From: Schistosoma mansoni
Lineage: Eukaryota > Platyhelminthes > Trematoda > Strigeidida > Schistosomatidae
DNA: 64,000 nt
NCBI RefSeq assembly: GCF_000237925.1
Contig: NC_031497.1
Coordinates: forward strand, 9,047,675 to 9,111,674
Direction: 5' to 3'
The notes under the pieces were generated by a model. The model was given only the letters and a program-made list of their open reading frames with translations, did not search any database and was not told the DNA's origin. Of the stretch, positions 1 through 13,100 are shown one piece after another; within the stretch, counting starts at the first letter, position 1, and each line of letters starts with the position of its first letter. Position numbers and translations under genes: made by a program.

Positions 1-2200
1 TTTAACAGAATATATTTGGCTTTAATCTTTATACTATCATTAAGATTTATAGATTATATAACTTCCCACTTACATAGTGACCTTTTTAACTTAATTTTCC
101 AGGATATTTCTTTTTGCAGTGAGGTTAATATAAATAAATATGGTTAGCAGACTTTATCGACTTTAGTAATCTAATAGTATGTTAATCTTATAGGATTTGA
201 ATGATGCAAAAATGTTGCGTTCAATGTAAAGACAACTATTTACTGAATTGGTTATATACTCAAATGAAAAGTTGGAGAAATGTTTTCATTTTAGAAAATT
301 TCGTCTTATAAAAACAAGTTTACAAGGTTGATTTCATCACATCAGAGTTGAATGACCAAATAGTACTGAAAATTATGTAACAGTCATATTTTTTCTATCC
401 TACTTCATTCAAGTTTAAAAATACAACTATAATTTCCGTAGCGATAAGAAGTGAAATTAAACATATTACTAGGATACTACTACATTTATTGTAGAACACA
501 ATACACTGTTGAGAAATCTCAAAATGGAATAGAAGAGTAATTGCCTTAGTAACCAATCCTTCCCAGTAAATGCTTAGCAGACATTTGCTTTGTGTTAAAT
601 AATACAATACTTAACGAATCCTGCCCGTAATCACTAGTTTCTCATGTTTTTACTCAAATTATTACGGGATAATAATAACACAGGCTACCGTTAGTTATTT
701 CATCTTTGTTTTCAATCCAGAGGTCATCTGAAACAAAGTTATTTCCTTGCTACAAATTTAATCCTTAGTTGTCTACACATTTTAATAACTAATTTTTATC
801 TAGTTGACAAAAAAATTGATCCTATTAAGTTACCGCTGTAGAAATCGTCCCAGTTTTTTGAAACAGGAAATTGAATGTAAATTATATTATTCTAAATGAC
901 GGAGACATGATTAAAGATAAGGTTGTGTAGTACTAATTTAACACTAAAAAGGGGGATTAAAAATCGTGTATCCAAAGTCAGAAACTATGTAAGAGTGCTT
1001 CTGTTTGTTTTCAAAATACATCCTTTTGAAGAAAGATATTTAAATGATCAGTGTAAAACAAGATAATAAGTCAGGATAATCCACTTAGGAACTTGGAACT
1101 TTGATTTCATTCTAAGATTACATTGTAAAATATGATAACAACTATCGGTATAAAATATTGTACATGAATATTTTATAACCTAACCTACGTAAAATTATAA
1201 ATATAGTAACTGATATTGATGATCAATGAATTGACAGGGGAAAAGTTACACAAAGTTGACGCTATCTTAATTTATCTACAGTCTAGAATTGTTTTTATAT
1301 ACCAATTGAGACTATATTATTTTTTAGAAAAAGGAAACTATCGATGAGGTGACTGACAGTCATTTTAGATAATCATGGAAAGTGAATTTTTGTATATATA
1401 CGCATAAATCAGTTATCAAAGAGACTGAGTAAAAGTTTATTTTCCTACAATCAGCATGGTAAATGTTAGAAACTTCAGACTGTAGGAAAAAACCCCGAGG
1501 CATATCTGATAGTTAGTGGAAAAAAGTAACAAATCTGGAGAAGCAAAATTTTTAAGATATTTCTCTTTCAACTAATTAGATTAGAACTAGAAGAATAAAA
1601 AATGTACTGTTTAAGCTATTTGAATTTAATTTATACCAAAAATGTTTGATTGAAAATCTACCCCTTTAAATAGCTTAACAAGAACTGATCACCGAAGAGA
1701 GTATATAAGTTTTCATTCTTAATGAGTAAGTTGAAACGCCGAGTTACAGTAAAAATGTGTAACTGTAAAACAGAATATAACCTGTAAAACTTGACAAAGT
1801 TTGAATACACAAAAGAAGTAAATGAGAATGAAACCAACAAATGACTTAGCTGGAGAGACGTTTTGGCTAAGAATTTATTGGAATGAATACGCTGGACTTC
1901 CATTCAAAGGTTTTGATCTAAAAGTTAAGCTGATTCACTAGACAGAATACCGAATAATGGCTGTACTGAGCTGTCATCTGAACAAATGTGAGAAGTGTGA
2001 ACTATTAGATTTTAATTTCGCTGCTGTAAGATATCGCGGTTCTCATTTGACCTGAAAGTCTTAAGGTTAAATTCTATAGATATGAGCCACTTAATTAGCT
2101 CTAAATTAGCTTCCATTTACGCAAACTGTAATAAATAATAGATAACAGAGCTAACCGATAAAATGGAAAACGATTTCCAATGAAAAAGTTTCATATTATT
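1..2200. other. AT-rich noncoding sequence
   Basis: No coding exon, RNA gene or recognisable repeat was found on either strand. It lies downstream of the last placed exon of the minus-strand gene and is probably intron or 3' flank. Confidence 0.5.
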
Positions 2201-2214
2201 TAGTCAAGATAATG

Positions 2215-2422
2215 CATCTCCTCACGATGCTCCACTGCCTTGTGGATCAGATCTTTCGGTCAAAGGCTCCGGGTGTGGGCCCTTAAGAAAACCACCTGCT
2301 TCAGTTCGGGCACCTGGGCAGTATCACAGCCCTCAAGCAAATCGAATGAGATTTGTATGGCGCATATGTATCTGGTGCTTCCTTGTACCAATATTTATGT
2401 GTTTAAATAAATAAATAAATAA
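2215..2422 (+). mobile_element. LINE 3' end, 5'-truncated, young, with 14-bp target duplication
   Basis: About 208 bp of a non-LTR retrotransposon 3' end finishing in an (AAAT)n tail. It is flanked by the perfect direct repeat tagtcaagataatg (2201-2214 and 2423-2436). It matches 39567-39757 with about one difference, so both copies are recent. Truncation at the 5' end plus a simple tail is the normal product of target-primed reverse transcription. The clade of the parent LINE was not settled. Confidence 0.88.
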
Positions 2423-2436
2423 TAGTCAAGATAATG

Positions 2437-3997
2437 ATTGGAAACATTAATCAGGACTGTAGAAAGTAGAAAGATTTATTCAGTAACTAACATATCAGTA
2501 ACAACAACAAAAAGCATCTCCCACTAAATAAATTTAACCTAGGAATAAATGAACAAATACGGTGGCTGTACAATAGAAAATACTAGAAGATTAATCCATT
2601 AGAAATTTATGTGCAGTTTCTACAAAACTCAGAAAAGCATTACGTTATTTATTCCAGTAAAGCCAATTTGTATTGTCAAAAAGGTAGTGAGTAAGCCCAA
2701 AATAAAATAGAGGGAATAAAATATTCGGAGAAATTTCTATACTTTATGGCTAATGATAAATTGTTCTGTATATGATATGGTAAGGAAAAAGTGAGCCTGA
2801 CTGTAAGGCCTCAAATCTACTGCTTAGTAAATGATCCGCAAAATTTGAATCTAATGATCATTTACGTTTCAAATGAATTTATTTTGCGTAAAATAGTATG
2901 AAATAAGTATGCAATCTTGTTATCTAAGGTAACTCTTATTTTCAGAAATATCACGATCTAATTCAAGTTAGACATTTATTGGAAACTAAGAAGTACCGGG
3001 TAGTTATTTTGTTTTAGAATAAAACCTGAAGATCTTAGGACCCATCCCCGGTGAAGTTGTGTATGTGCACTGCTGAGTAGTTCCATGCAATGATCTGGAC
3101 AAAGTTTTATACTAAGAACTCATATTTACTTGATCATTTATTTTTTTCTGATATTCGTTCACTGTTGATAGAACATCAATCAATTTATGTAAGCCCTTGT
3201 AAGTATCAGTCAATCAATGTTTTAAATTTATTTACTGAATAGCAGTCAAATCATATTCTTAATATCATTATTCATATACGATTTTCATTGGGTAGAAGTT
3301 TTTAATTTGCCTGTATAAAATTCAAACTCAATTTTTAGAAGAAAGTAACATATTTCATCGTAAAAGGATTGAGTGAAGAAAAGATTTACAACCCTTTGGA
3401 ATAAAATGAATTACATCATATGAGAATATTATTAAGAATTCTATATTTCAAAAACATTTATAAACTCACACATGTGTAACATATTGTTGTCTAAGATTAA
3501 TTCTAACAAAGCTAGTTCCTCTTCAACTAGTAGGGCTGATGGATTAAACATATTAACAAAAACACTTACACTCAACTATGCTAATATTTACATTTGTTAC
3601 TCACTTTCATCGGGTTAAATTAGTAACTAAGACAGAACAAGTTCTAAGTAAATATGATCTGACATTTTATTATAATCATATTTATTTCAGTATGTTTGTA
3701 GCAGATCCCTTTTGAGCTTTTTACTAGTTACAAGATTTGGTGCAATATTCAAAGATTTTATGAGAACTTCGATATTAGGATTTAACACTATAGATTTAAC
3801 ACTATAGATTTAACAATGCCCGTACAGTTCGAAAATGAGGATGGAGGAAGTGACAGTTTGGAGAAGATTTCCATTATAACAGAATCAAATAAATTAATGT
3901 GAAGATGAAGATACTGAATGACTTTAAACAAAAAAATTATCAAATGATTTGGAAATACTAAAAAGCTTTCAAATCACTCACAATCTTTAAGTTACAC
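2437..3997. other. noncoding; old S2-like fragment near 3030-3120
   Basis: Mostly unrecognised AT-rich DNA. Around 3030-3120 a plus-strand piece with GTGCACTGCTGAGTAG resembles the ribozyme side of a decayed S2 SINE. Confidence 0.35.
3779..3814. repeat. 14-bp tandem repeat, about 2.6 units
   Basis: gatttaacactata occurs twice in full and once in part. Likely replication slippage. Confidence 0.85.
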
Positions 3998-4273
3998 TGT
4001 GGTGTGTGCTACTGATGTCGACAGATATAAGTAGTATGCATCATCAATCAAAAGTGAAGTGCCTAGAGACAGAAGATGAAGAAGATCAAAGAAAAGCGAA
4101 CGAGAATAGAGAATGATTGGTGTGGAAACGAGTGAACAATGAAGTCTGAGACGGTTGACTGATATTTTGCAAATAAAGTATTTACTATATGGTTCTCAGA
4201 TTTTACTAAGACGTTCTGTAATTTTGTGTTCAAATACATTCGACTGTTTCCGCTTGTGTTCTCGTTCACTACA
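3998..4273 (+). mobile_element. solo LTR, family A (fossil)
   Basis: Begins TGTGGTGTG and ends TTCACTACA, with a TATAAGTAG motif near the start and AATAAA-type signals in the middle, as in a retrotransposon LTR. Homologous to 13921-14202, 15655-15943 and (reversed) 38087-38390. No internal region remains. No clear target duplication was seen at this copy. A Ty3/Gypsy-type source is likely; naming Boudicca would be a guess. Confidence 0.7.
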
Positions 4274-4730
4274 ATGCGACTTCATTTTAACATAGATTTT
4301 CTTGCAAAGTGATTTATATAGGCTGTAGTCAGCTTCCGATTTATTTAAAACTTATTTCAAAATGTTGCTAGCCAGAAATGAAATGGCACTAGTTAAATTA
4401 TAGATCACTTTTGACTATCGTTATTTACCTAACATTGTTTTGATTATCATATCAATAGGAAAACATTGAACTGTCCCCATTACATACACAAATAAACTAT
4501 TGAATGTTTACAAATCGTGTTTAATCTTTGTGCAAATAAACACTGTGTACAATTTTATCGTAAGGCAGCCAAATTTTCTACTAGTTTTCTCTACTTTGGA
4601 CTTCTTCAAGTTATCGATACATTGATTATGTCACAATTTCATTTATGATTTCTCAACCTTTAATACTTCATTTCTGGAGTAATTTTATCAATATTTTTTA
4701 AATTAACAATAGTTATGTTGAACAATGTCA

Positions 4731-4813
4731 TTAATCAGTCGGTCAGCCAGCTACAACGTAGGACCGGGCACATATATCTATCGGTCCAAGTTGCCACAGC
4801 TCATTAGTACGAG
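4731..4813 (-). repeat. repeat family E fragment
   Basis: Reverse strand carries TACGTTGTAGCTGGCTGAC preceded by a diverged stretch also seen at 11096-11175 and 23690-23797. Function unknown; probably the end of an old retroelement. Confidence 0.5.
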
Positions 4814-7800
4814 ATAAACACCAGATTCACAGAAGTAATTACTTCAATGGTAGTAATATATAAAAGAAAGATTGTATGTAAAGATATAATTCATAGAAAG
4901 CTCTAGTTTTCATTTTAATAATCACCCTGAATCTTTGATTCTTCTAAGAAAAACTGGATATATAGTTGAAATCACGAGTCAATTGACGCCAGACCAACTG
5001 TATACTGTTATTCTGCTTGGTATAAATATCACTATAAGCATTTCTGAATTTTGACCACTTAACATTATTTTATGACTATTCCACAATATGATCACGAATG
5101 TCAAACATCATTTCGTCTAATCAAATTGTCGCATTACACTACAACCTTCTTTCTCAACCTTCATAGAAGTCATTAATAGTCAGATATATTTAAAAAATGT
5201 AAATACTGAACTAATTTGAAAAATAATTTAATATCACTAACTGATATTGGTGAGATATTTCTGAGATTTCCAGTAATTTACCATGTATTTTAACTAAGCT
5301 TCAGTTAAACCCAATACCTTCTTAGTTTATTTTATTCAAATTATTATTCACATATAATTTAAATTGACTTATGAACAGATAACAACTAGATAAAAGACGC
5401 GAAATAAATGAAAAGTGTGCAAAGTCAATGAATAATTGAACATATTCTAAGGATAAAACACTCCTCATTCATTCAGAGATAATATGATGTTTACTTGTTT
5501 ATTCATTCATTCATTTAGTTTTATCTATATTTTTAACGGTCGCTCAGTTAGTTTGTTAGTTGGATATATATGCATCAAACACATTTAGATTGAACTTATT
5601 AAAATAAAACAAAGTCCAATAGAATATTGAAAAGAGATTAGTGTTGACATTTGCTTTGGAAATTACGCATTATTTCTTCACTTTTTTATCAGTTCATTTT
5701 TCTAGTCCATTTGGTGTGTGTTCCATTTTGTATCTAAGCATATGTCGTCTTTGTTTATTTGTATAAACAGTTACAAAGAATAAACAAAATATCGATACAT
5801 GAGGACATTAAGGGTGAGTAGACTAAGCTACACTTCAATGTTTAAAGCTGAAAATATTCCGGAAAAATGTTAGTAGATTCAACTATGGAATTAATGTTTA
5901 CATTAGACAACATAAAAGTTACATATCATGCCATAAAGGTGGTTCAATAAGTATTAATTCATCAAATATCACCCAACTTTAATGTCTATATACGTTAATT
6001 ATACCAGTGGGTTATCGAAACAAATATACACTGGATGGTTTTGAGTAAATTCTGATTTAAATATTGATTTAAATATCTCAGAAGTATTATCTTTAATGAA
6101 ACTGCAAGTTTAGACTAAATTTTATAGCATATAACTCTATTGGAGTAATCAATATGGGTTAAAAGTGATTTTTCACTACTATTTTTTTTTAAAAAAAACA
6201 CATCTATTTAGCTAAAAACCAATCCAACCATCCATACTGGATTCAGTAACGAGTCATGAATCTTATGAAATGAAGGCAGATAATAATATGAGAATAAAAT
6301 CATAGAGTATGCAAACTGTCTAACTTACTTCAAGCGGGAAATTGATTCCTGTTGAAAATCTACATGGCTGTAGATTGATTTCGTTGTTATCTTATCATAT
6401 AAAAATAAAAAGTTATCTGAATAGTGATAAAAATTTAAAATTAAACCAACAGCTAAAATTATATTACTTACAAATGCAGTCTACAGTAGTGTAGTTGGCT
6501 AAGTGTATGACACATATAACTACTTTTAAGTATTTTTGATAGAATGAAGTGATTTTATTTAGTTTAGATCTCAGAAAGCAACTAGATGGGATGTTTATGA
6601 CTATCGTGCTTGACTTTCAGCATTTTTACCCACCCCTGCCTGTGTTTAACATATAAATGAAAAACCACCCATTATATATTAACTGAAGCGTCTTTTCATA
6701 CTGTAGTGGATTCCACCCAATACTTAGAGCAAATACGTTACAAAAAGTTAAAATGAGATTGAAGCTAATTCCTGTAGGAAAGGATTGATCATACTTTGGT
6801 TACTACTGTTAATTTTACCAATTATTACGTTCCAACTAGAGTACCGGTCACCCATAACTCATTTCAAATATCTTATCTAGACCCATTTATTATGTTTGGT
6901 ATAAAACGACACTAAGAAATCAGTAAAAGAAAAATATCAATTCTGTGAATATATACCACGAAGGAAATCATAATCAATAAACAAATAGCCAAAAACAAGA
7001 ATAAGATACACGGAAAAAAACGAAATTTGGATAAGGGGACAAATATGATGGATTTCATTTTTGAGTTCGCTCCTAGCTCCCAGAGACGGTAAATAATGCA
7101 GGGCGTGAAAGCAACTAGAAACATATGCACAAAAAAAATTATCAAGCCACTGTCGTTTTAAGTGTGTTTGAATACTTGATACCGGATGTTGGTGCGGTGT
7201 CGATGATGCAATTATAGGTTATATTTTTTGAAACATAAAAAGTGTGCATAAGTTTACGCCCTAGAATAATTCTGACTGGAAACAGGTGAATTGTTTATTA
7301 AAAGCAGACTAAGTAGGATATAGAGGTAAGATTTTAATGCTGTTAAGTCATTTAAGCTAACGGAAAAGCATCTACCTGAGCTGCAAGTTTTTTCTCCATT
7401 GTCAAGGGGTAAGATTAAAACAACTCTAAGTTTCATAATGTAAGAGGAACTATTCACGAACACTTCGAAAGTATTATACTGGTGAAGAAATAAATCATAG
7501 AAAAAAGTCTAATGTTTTAGAAGATTTACTAAACATTATTTGATGCAAATGAACAATTTGACTTTGGATCAAGAGATAGAAGTGTAATAATATTATCAGT
7601 AGTAGTTAACAGTTTCAAACACAGTTCAATGTTGAAACTAGATGCAGTACGTAACCAGAATTGATCATGTGTTCAAGAAATGCTCTAGTAATTGACTTTT
7701 ATTCACTTTTAGATAGTCAAACACATTAGTGGCTATATAAAAGGTTTGGAATGTGTAGAGTTTGTGCGGTCAGTATAAACCCAACTTTCACATTGAATTA

Positions 7801-7879
7801 ATGATATGCGTTCAAAACCAATTTATGCAAATAACAAAAACATTAATTATATTTTGATAAAATCATTCAATTTACTTAC
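4814..7879. other. AT-rich noncoding sequence
   Basis: No gene, RNA or clear element recognised. Probably intron of the minus-strand gene. Confidence 0.45.
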
Positions 7880-7889
7880 CACTTTGTTC
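7880..7889 (-). CDS. possible 10-bp micro-exon (exon 9)
   Basis: A long pyrimidine run ending CACACTAG is followed after only ten bases by a perfect donor, G|GTAAGTAA. From phase 0 it would add Glu-Gln-Ser and leave phase 1. Micro-exons are common in schistosomes, but such a pairing can also arise by chance, and the next exon was not found. Confidence 0.28.
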
Positions 7890-8212
7890 CTAGTGTGAGA
7901 AAAAAATACAAATAGTAATAAAACTTATTAAAAATACAAATAAATTGAACTCACTTACTATAATGTAGATAAGTTTCACTGTGAACTGACATCAGCAAGA
8001 GAGAAACTAAACATTGTGGAGTACTGAAAATTTATTTCGTCACAGTTTGGAACCTCCTAACTTTGCAGCACAGTGTGAGATTAATTTACCGAAACTATAG
8101 TGTTATGCCTTTAATTTGTGGAGTCAATCAATCAGTAAGTAACTCATCGAATCACCGGACATTAAAAATGGATCGCTTTATATCGCAAGTCGACCAAAGT
8201 AAAAAAAACTGA

Positions 8213-8252
8213 ATCCTCAAGCTTCGAGCGACTTACAGGAAAGCTTGAGGAT
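8213..8252. repeat. 12-bp stem hairpin
   Basis: The arms 8213-8224 and 8241-8252 (core tcctcaagctt and its complement) are perfect inverted repeats around a 16-nt loop. A box-B-like gggtgcaatccc follows, so this may be the remains of a tRNA-derived SINE. Confidence 0.6.
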
Positions 8253-8321
8253 CTTGGGTGCAATCCCTACCTACGGTTGCAGATACATCTTGATAAATAG
8301 TCTTAAGCAAGGACGGCGAAA

Positions 8322-8596
8322 CTATAATTTATGGACGAACCAGTCAGATTTGGGATTGCAGGTCTTGGATTTCGGCGCGAAATTCACCCACCTATTTGTC
8401 TAAATAGCGTTTTGTTATTTTAGCTGATGTCAATTCCTGATGAAAACTATTAATCTGATTCCTAACCTTAACCATCAACAGTAAATCATAATCCTAATCC
8501 CTCATACTGGTTTATAACTCTCATTTAGCTCTAGTAAGTAGGTGGACGTTATCAGGGTCACTTTAACGTCTCTCAAAAGTAGTTTGTAAATTATAG
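8322..8596. repeat. repeat family D copy, possibly MITE-like
   Basis: Starts ctataatttatggac and ends with its near complement ...taaattatag. Shares tttcggcgcgaaattcac and other blocks with 20072-20297. Terminal inverted repeats without coding capacity suggest a nonautonomous DNA element, but similarity may continue past the inverted ends, so the borders are uncertain. Confidence 0.45.
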
Positions 8597-9711
8597 TCTT
8601 ACCATAAGGATATAACTCTCAGTACTCTTTAGTTTTTATTGGTTCTCGATTAGTCCTGTAACATTATTTTCAAAGCACATAAAATAATATACGCGCACGA
8701 ACCATCTAAACCAGGTATATTAAAGTGGAATCATTCAACGAAACAATCTGAAATAAAACAATTGGACTATTCTGTAATACTTAATTTATATATTGGGCAG
8801 TTAGTCTCATTATCTCGTCATCACAGTCGTTGTAATTATGATAAGTAAGAGAATAAATCTGTGATATGTGTTCGTTTTCTTTATTTTATCCACCTTGAAC
8901 TTAAAGTGAATAAATTGACCTCTATTACAAATGATATATTAAATCTGCTACGTCGAACCTCTCTTAAAAATCTTTCTTTTTAAAATCAGTGAAATTCATA
9001 CGATCAGCATTGAATAAGTACATCTTGACTACGTCAAACAAACCGCCTATTGTTTAGACTGAAGATTTAATTTACTCGGTTAGACAAGACATTGTTGATA
9101 TCCCTGTAACAATGAGCACTGGATACTGAATTCTCTTCAAATGCAGAGACATTTCTGCCTAACTGGTAACAAGAGAAAAATACTCCTATACAGTTATCTC
9201 TTTGTATATTACATAATAAAATAACATATGAATGTAACGAATTGAATATTAACAAATAAATTAAAATATTTAGGAAGCATAATATAATTCACATATCTGC
9301 CTATAAAATTAATCAGAATACACATTTTGTCTCATGTTTAGATGTAAAAATAATCTTTAGGAAACAGGTAATAAGCGACGATAAATTACGAAACAAGAGG
9401 TTATCTTGTTATTGTTATAATTTTATCTGTAGAACGTTTATCAGAGGAAGAAAACAAAAATTTCCTTTTCAATGATTTCATGGAAAAATAACTGACATTT
9501 TTCCCAATAGAACATAGAATGTTGTGAACAATGAATAGAATTAGCTACTTGACCTCTATAACCTTATTTAAATGTTTTAGTGGTTTCTAACTTATCTCTA
9601 GATAGGTTGAAGGCTAAGAGATATAGTTTTCTAATTGTGTTTTGAATAACATTAGTAAACTAAGATAAATTCATAGTTTACAATACGGACTAATACAACT
9701 TAAACGACTAT

Positions 9712-9885
9712 TAAAAACCAGGAATCACTGGACAACTTTCTCTTCCTAGTATGAAACTGCTCAGTAGTACAAACTCACGACCTTATTGGGGAATCGAACC
9801 TAGGAACTTCAAAACTATTAGAAACCCCTTGACCTTTAGAACACTAAGCCAAAACCCAACATTCTACATGTCTATTATCACAGAT
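9712..9885 (-). mobile_element. old S2 SINE fragment
   Basis: Contains the S2 blocks aaaaccaggaatcactgg, a box-B remnant (tcgaacctagga) and ctcagtagtac. Diverged well below the S2 copies at 14690 and 25472. Confidence 0.55.
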
Positions 9886-10068
9886 TCTTTTTGTAAAGCT
9901 TTAAACTGAGACCTTTTTGCTATTTATACCATTTTTAATGCAAATATATATAGTCTCAACTGTTTCAAAACTTGAAAACTTCATTTACATATCCTGTAAA
10001 CTATAATAAATAATGGTGCAAAACAATCTGGAATATTTACTTTGTAACTCAGATTAAAATTTACTCAC

Positions 10069-10183
10069 CATACATTCTGAGAAAGCACTCGACGGTGACG
10101 TTCTACTTGGTCTATGAACTGATTCACGATGCAACGCTGAACATAAGTAGTCGTTTGTTTTGTTTAAACGTTCCATTGTTGTT
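10069..10183 (-). CDS. exon 8: end of coiled coil and Ser-rich tail
   Basis: Acceptor CAATCCAG, donor ATG|GTGAGTAAA, phase 2 to phase 0. The start (MERLNKTNDYLCSALH) matches the pattern in RASEF where the coiled coil ends, just before the Ser-rich linker to the GTPase. The exon then turns Ser/Pro/Arg-rich. It is the last exon placed with confidence; the mRNA must continue further left. Confidence 0.8.
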
Positions 10184-13100
10184 CTGGATTGACAATAAAA
10201 TAAAACATAGGTCAATGAAAAAATTCCTCCTTTTTGGTTGAGTGTAGAACCAGTTCTTAAACAGTCAATAAGAAACGATGAAGTCTTGAAAGCTTAGTTT
10301 TTCCTATTCTGGAATTCATCAGTAGTTCATATTTAATAATTATAACCCGTAGGTTCCGTCGAGATAATATTAACTCTCCATTTACTGTGATAAACACCTT
10401 TCAACAAAGTATATAATGTTTCCAACTGATAAACCTAAGTAGGTCTTAAGAAATTGGTTATTTAAACAGAATATTTTGGTCAACTTAATAACTGACAACT
10501 TTTAGTTTATCTGGCATGTAATGCGTTTCAAGGATGGCGAATAGAACACAAAACAACTAAGTGCCATGTTCAGTTTGGAAATTTTTTTATTAACCAGGCA
10601 ATTGAAATAAGTATTTTAAAGAAATGAAGGGTTATTCAGTCAAAGTTTGATACAAGTGAATTGATTTTCAAATAATTATCACGATTTCGATTGGTAAGAC
10701 TACTTATATCTTTTTCATACAGTCACAGAAATCGAAAAACACACAATAAGTAGGGATACGTTAGTGAGTAATAAAGAAGTGCCACTTATCAATGAACATG
10801 TAACATTTCAAGTTTCTATACCCAACATCAACATAAATTAACAAGATAATAGCTATAGACAAACTGATTGGGGTCCGCGTGATTATTGCAATTAATATTT
10901 AGAGACATTGATTGACATGACTCAGAGTTGTTCACAATTGAGTAGGTGCATACTGGTTTTATCTTCCTCAAGAACTTGAATCTCGAGATCGCTTCATACA
11001 TAGTTTTTTTCTTTTTCGATATCTAACCTTTTCTAGTAATACTGATACTGGTACTACTCTTACTAATCTGGGATTTTTCTTGAAAAAAATTTATATCTTC
11101 GTGCTAGCGTGGTGTGTCGACCCGAACAAATGCATATGTGAGTGAGGTTCTGCGTTGTGTAAAACTGACTGAACAATATGATGGGTAGAACAGAAGAAAT
11201 GATGATATCGAATTGCATAGAAAATTAAATATACGTGAAACATAGTTCAAAAGAAACAAATGAAAGTTATGAAATCATACTAAACTGAAGATTTAGAGGA
11301 ATAAAAAGAGAATCTAATTGAGGCTGGTTTCTAGTCGTGTTACTTAAACTTCCAACTATAAATTGTGACTATTTAACACATTTCATCGAGAACGTTTAAA
11401 TGTACCCGAACAGTTAGGATCACAAATAAGTACTTCATGGACAGATGCCATATATTTGTATAATAGCTTTTGGTCTTTTATAACTTCCTAACTTTTTGAC
11501 TAGAGTAGAACATTGAAGTAGGAAAATGACAAAGTGTTTATAAAATAAGCCACTATAACTTAAGTGTATAAAGGTATGCAGCCTACTCGACAGATTCGCC
11601 ACCTATACCTAAAACCCCATCCTTAACCTCTGCATTACTGAACTAGTGTTTTTAACACATCCAAGTAATCCTTTATGCATACCTATCGCTGAACACTGGC
11701 TAACTATGAACGTTTTCAACCCTCAAAGACCATTTTCCAAAATCATTTCATAACTTATCATCATCTTAGCAAAACAGATCTACATTGTCTGCTAAACAGA
11801 AGTTGATTATTAAATCTCCAGGTAGGAGATTAGTAATTGGAAACCCGAACAATGAGAACATCACTTATTAAGTTCAGTTTCTAAAATCTAGCTACACCTC
11901 TGACACTTTAAACCAGAACACTGAACCATCAATCTCAAGCACCTCATCCAGTATCTCGTTATTTTTATAGCACTGGGTATACAAAAGGGAGACCATGAAT
12001 TTGATAAGGAAGAGTTACCAACACGAACAGACTGAAATTTAGGTAATCAATAGCTAGATGGTATTTATACGGACATTTGAGAAAGTTAAAAACAGACACG
12101 GATTATTCATCTTATGAATAATTTGTTGACTGTTCCATTAACTCTTGGTATATGAGTTCAATTAAGTTATTCATTGGGACTTATAATTAAACGCTATATA
12201 CTTATCTATTTGAATTTACTTCAGATAAACCAAGTATTATACAAAAATTATTATTTCATACTTAAACCATATATATTAAGATATTGTTTGCATTGTTTGC
12301 TTATTCATCCTATCAATTACTATACATAAGAATACGTTTCTTATTTAACTAACAAGACTATAAATCTTCATTAGCTTAAAGTCAATTGAAAACAATAAGT
12401 TACATACATGAAATTATACTTACCTCATAACATTTAATTGAGAATATAGATTTTGTTTCTCTTCTTCTTGACTAATTAATTCATGTTTATCCCTTGAAAT
12501 AAAAAAAATGAATAAATAACATTTTCAGATTAATTCTCATTAGGAAATAATATCGAATCATTATGCATGTATTTATTTATTCTAATTTTAGATTTTTTTG
12601 CAATACCTTCACTTCATATGTAATTGAACTTAAGATTCACTTAGTATTGTTTGTTTGAATCTTCCCATTGATGTTTAGGACTGCAACTGGTCAGTTTCTA
12701 ATTGGCATATGTGCATACTTTGCGTATTGCCTCGATATGGCCTTATTTCACAAGCAGTGCAAGCAAAGATGAATAGTTGCTAGCGGCTGACGAGTCCAAA
12801 ATAGGACGAAACGCGCGTCCTGGATTCTACTGCTAGCGACTATCCATCATCGCCCACTGAATTTAAGATGTTTGTCATTAAATAGGAATAATATATTTTT
12901 AAAATCTCAACGAATGAATTTGAAGTAAATCCAACCTGGCGCCCAAATACTGTGAAACTATTCGCTCTAATTTAGACGAAAGTTCTTATATATTAGGATG
13001 TTTGTATTAGATAGAATTGTTTATTTATCATCATTTTTTATGTAGTCTACGAAATTGAAGCATTAAATGATTTCTATCGATAAAACTCTGATACTTGGAG

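Noticed and set aside
6478-6486. Possible 9-bp micro-exon on the minus strand
   Set aside because: The donor GTAAGTAA is good, but the acceptor has a weak pyrimidine tract and there is no other support.
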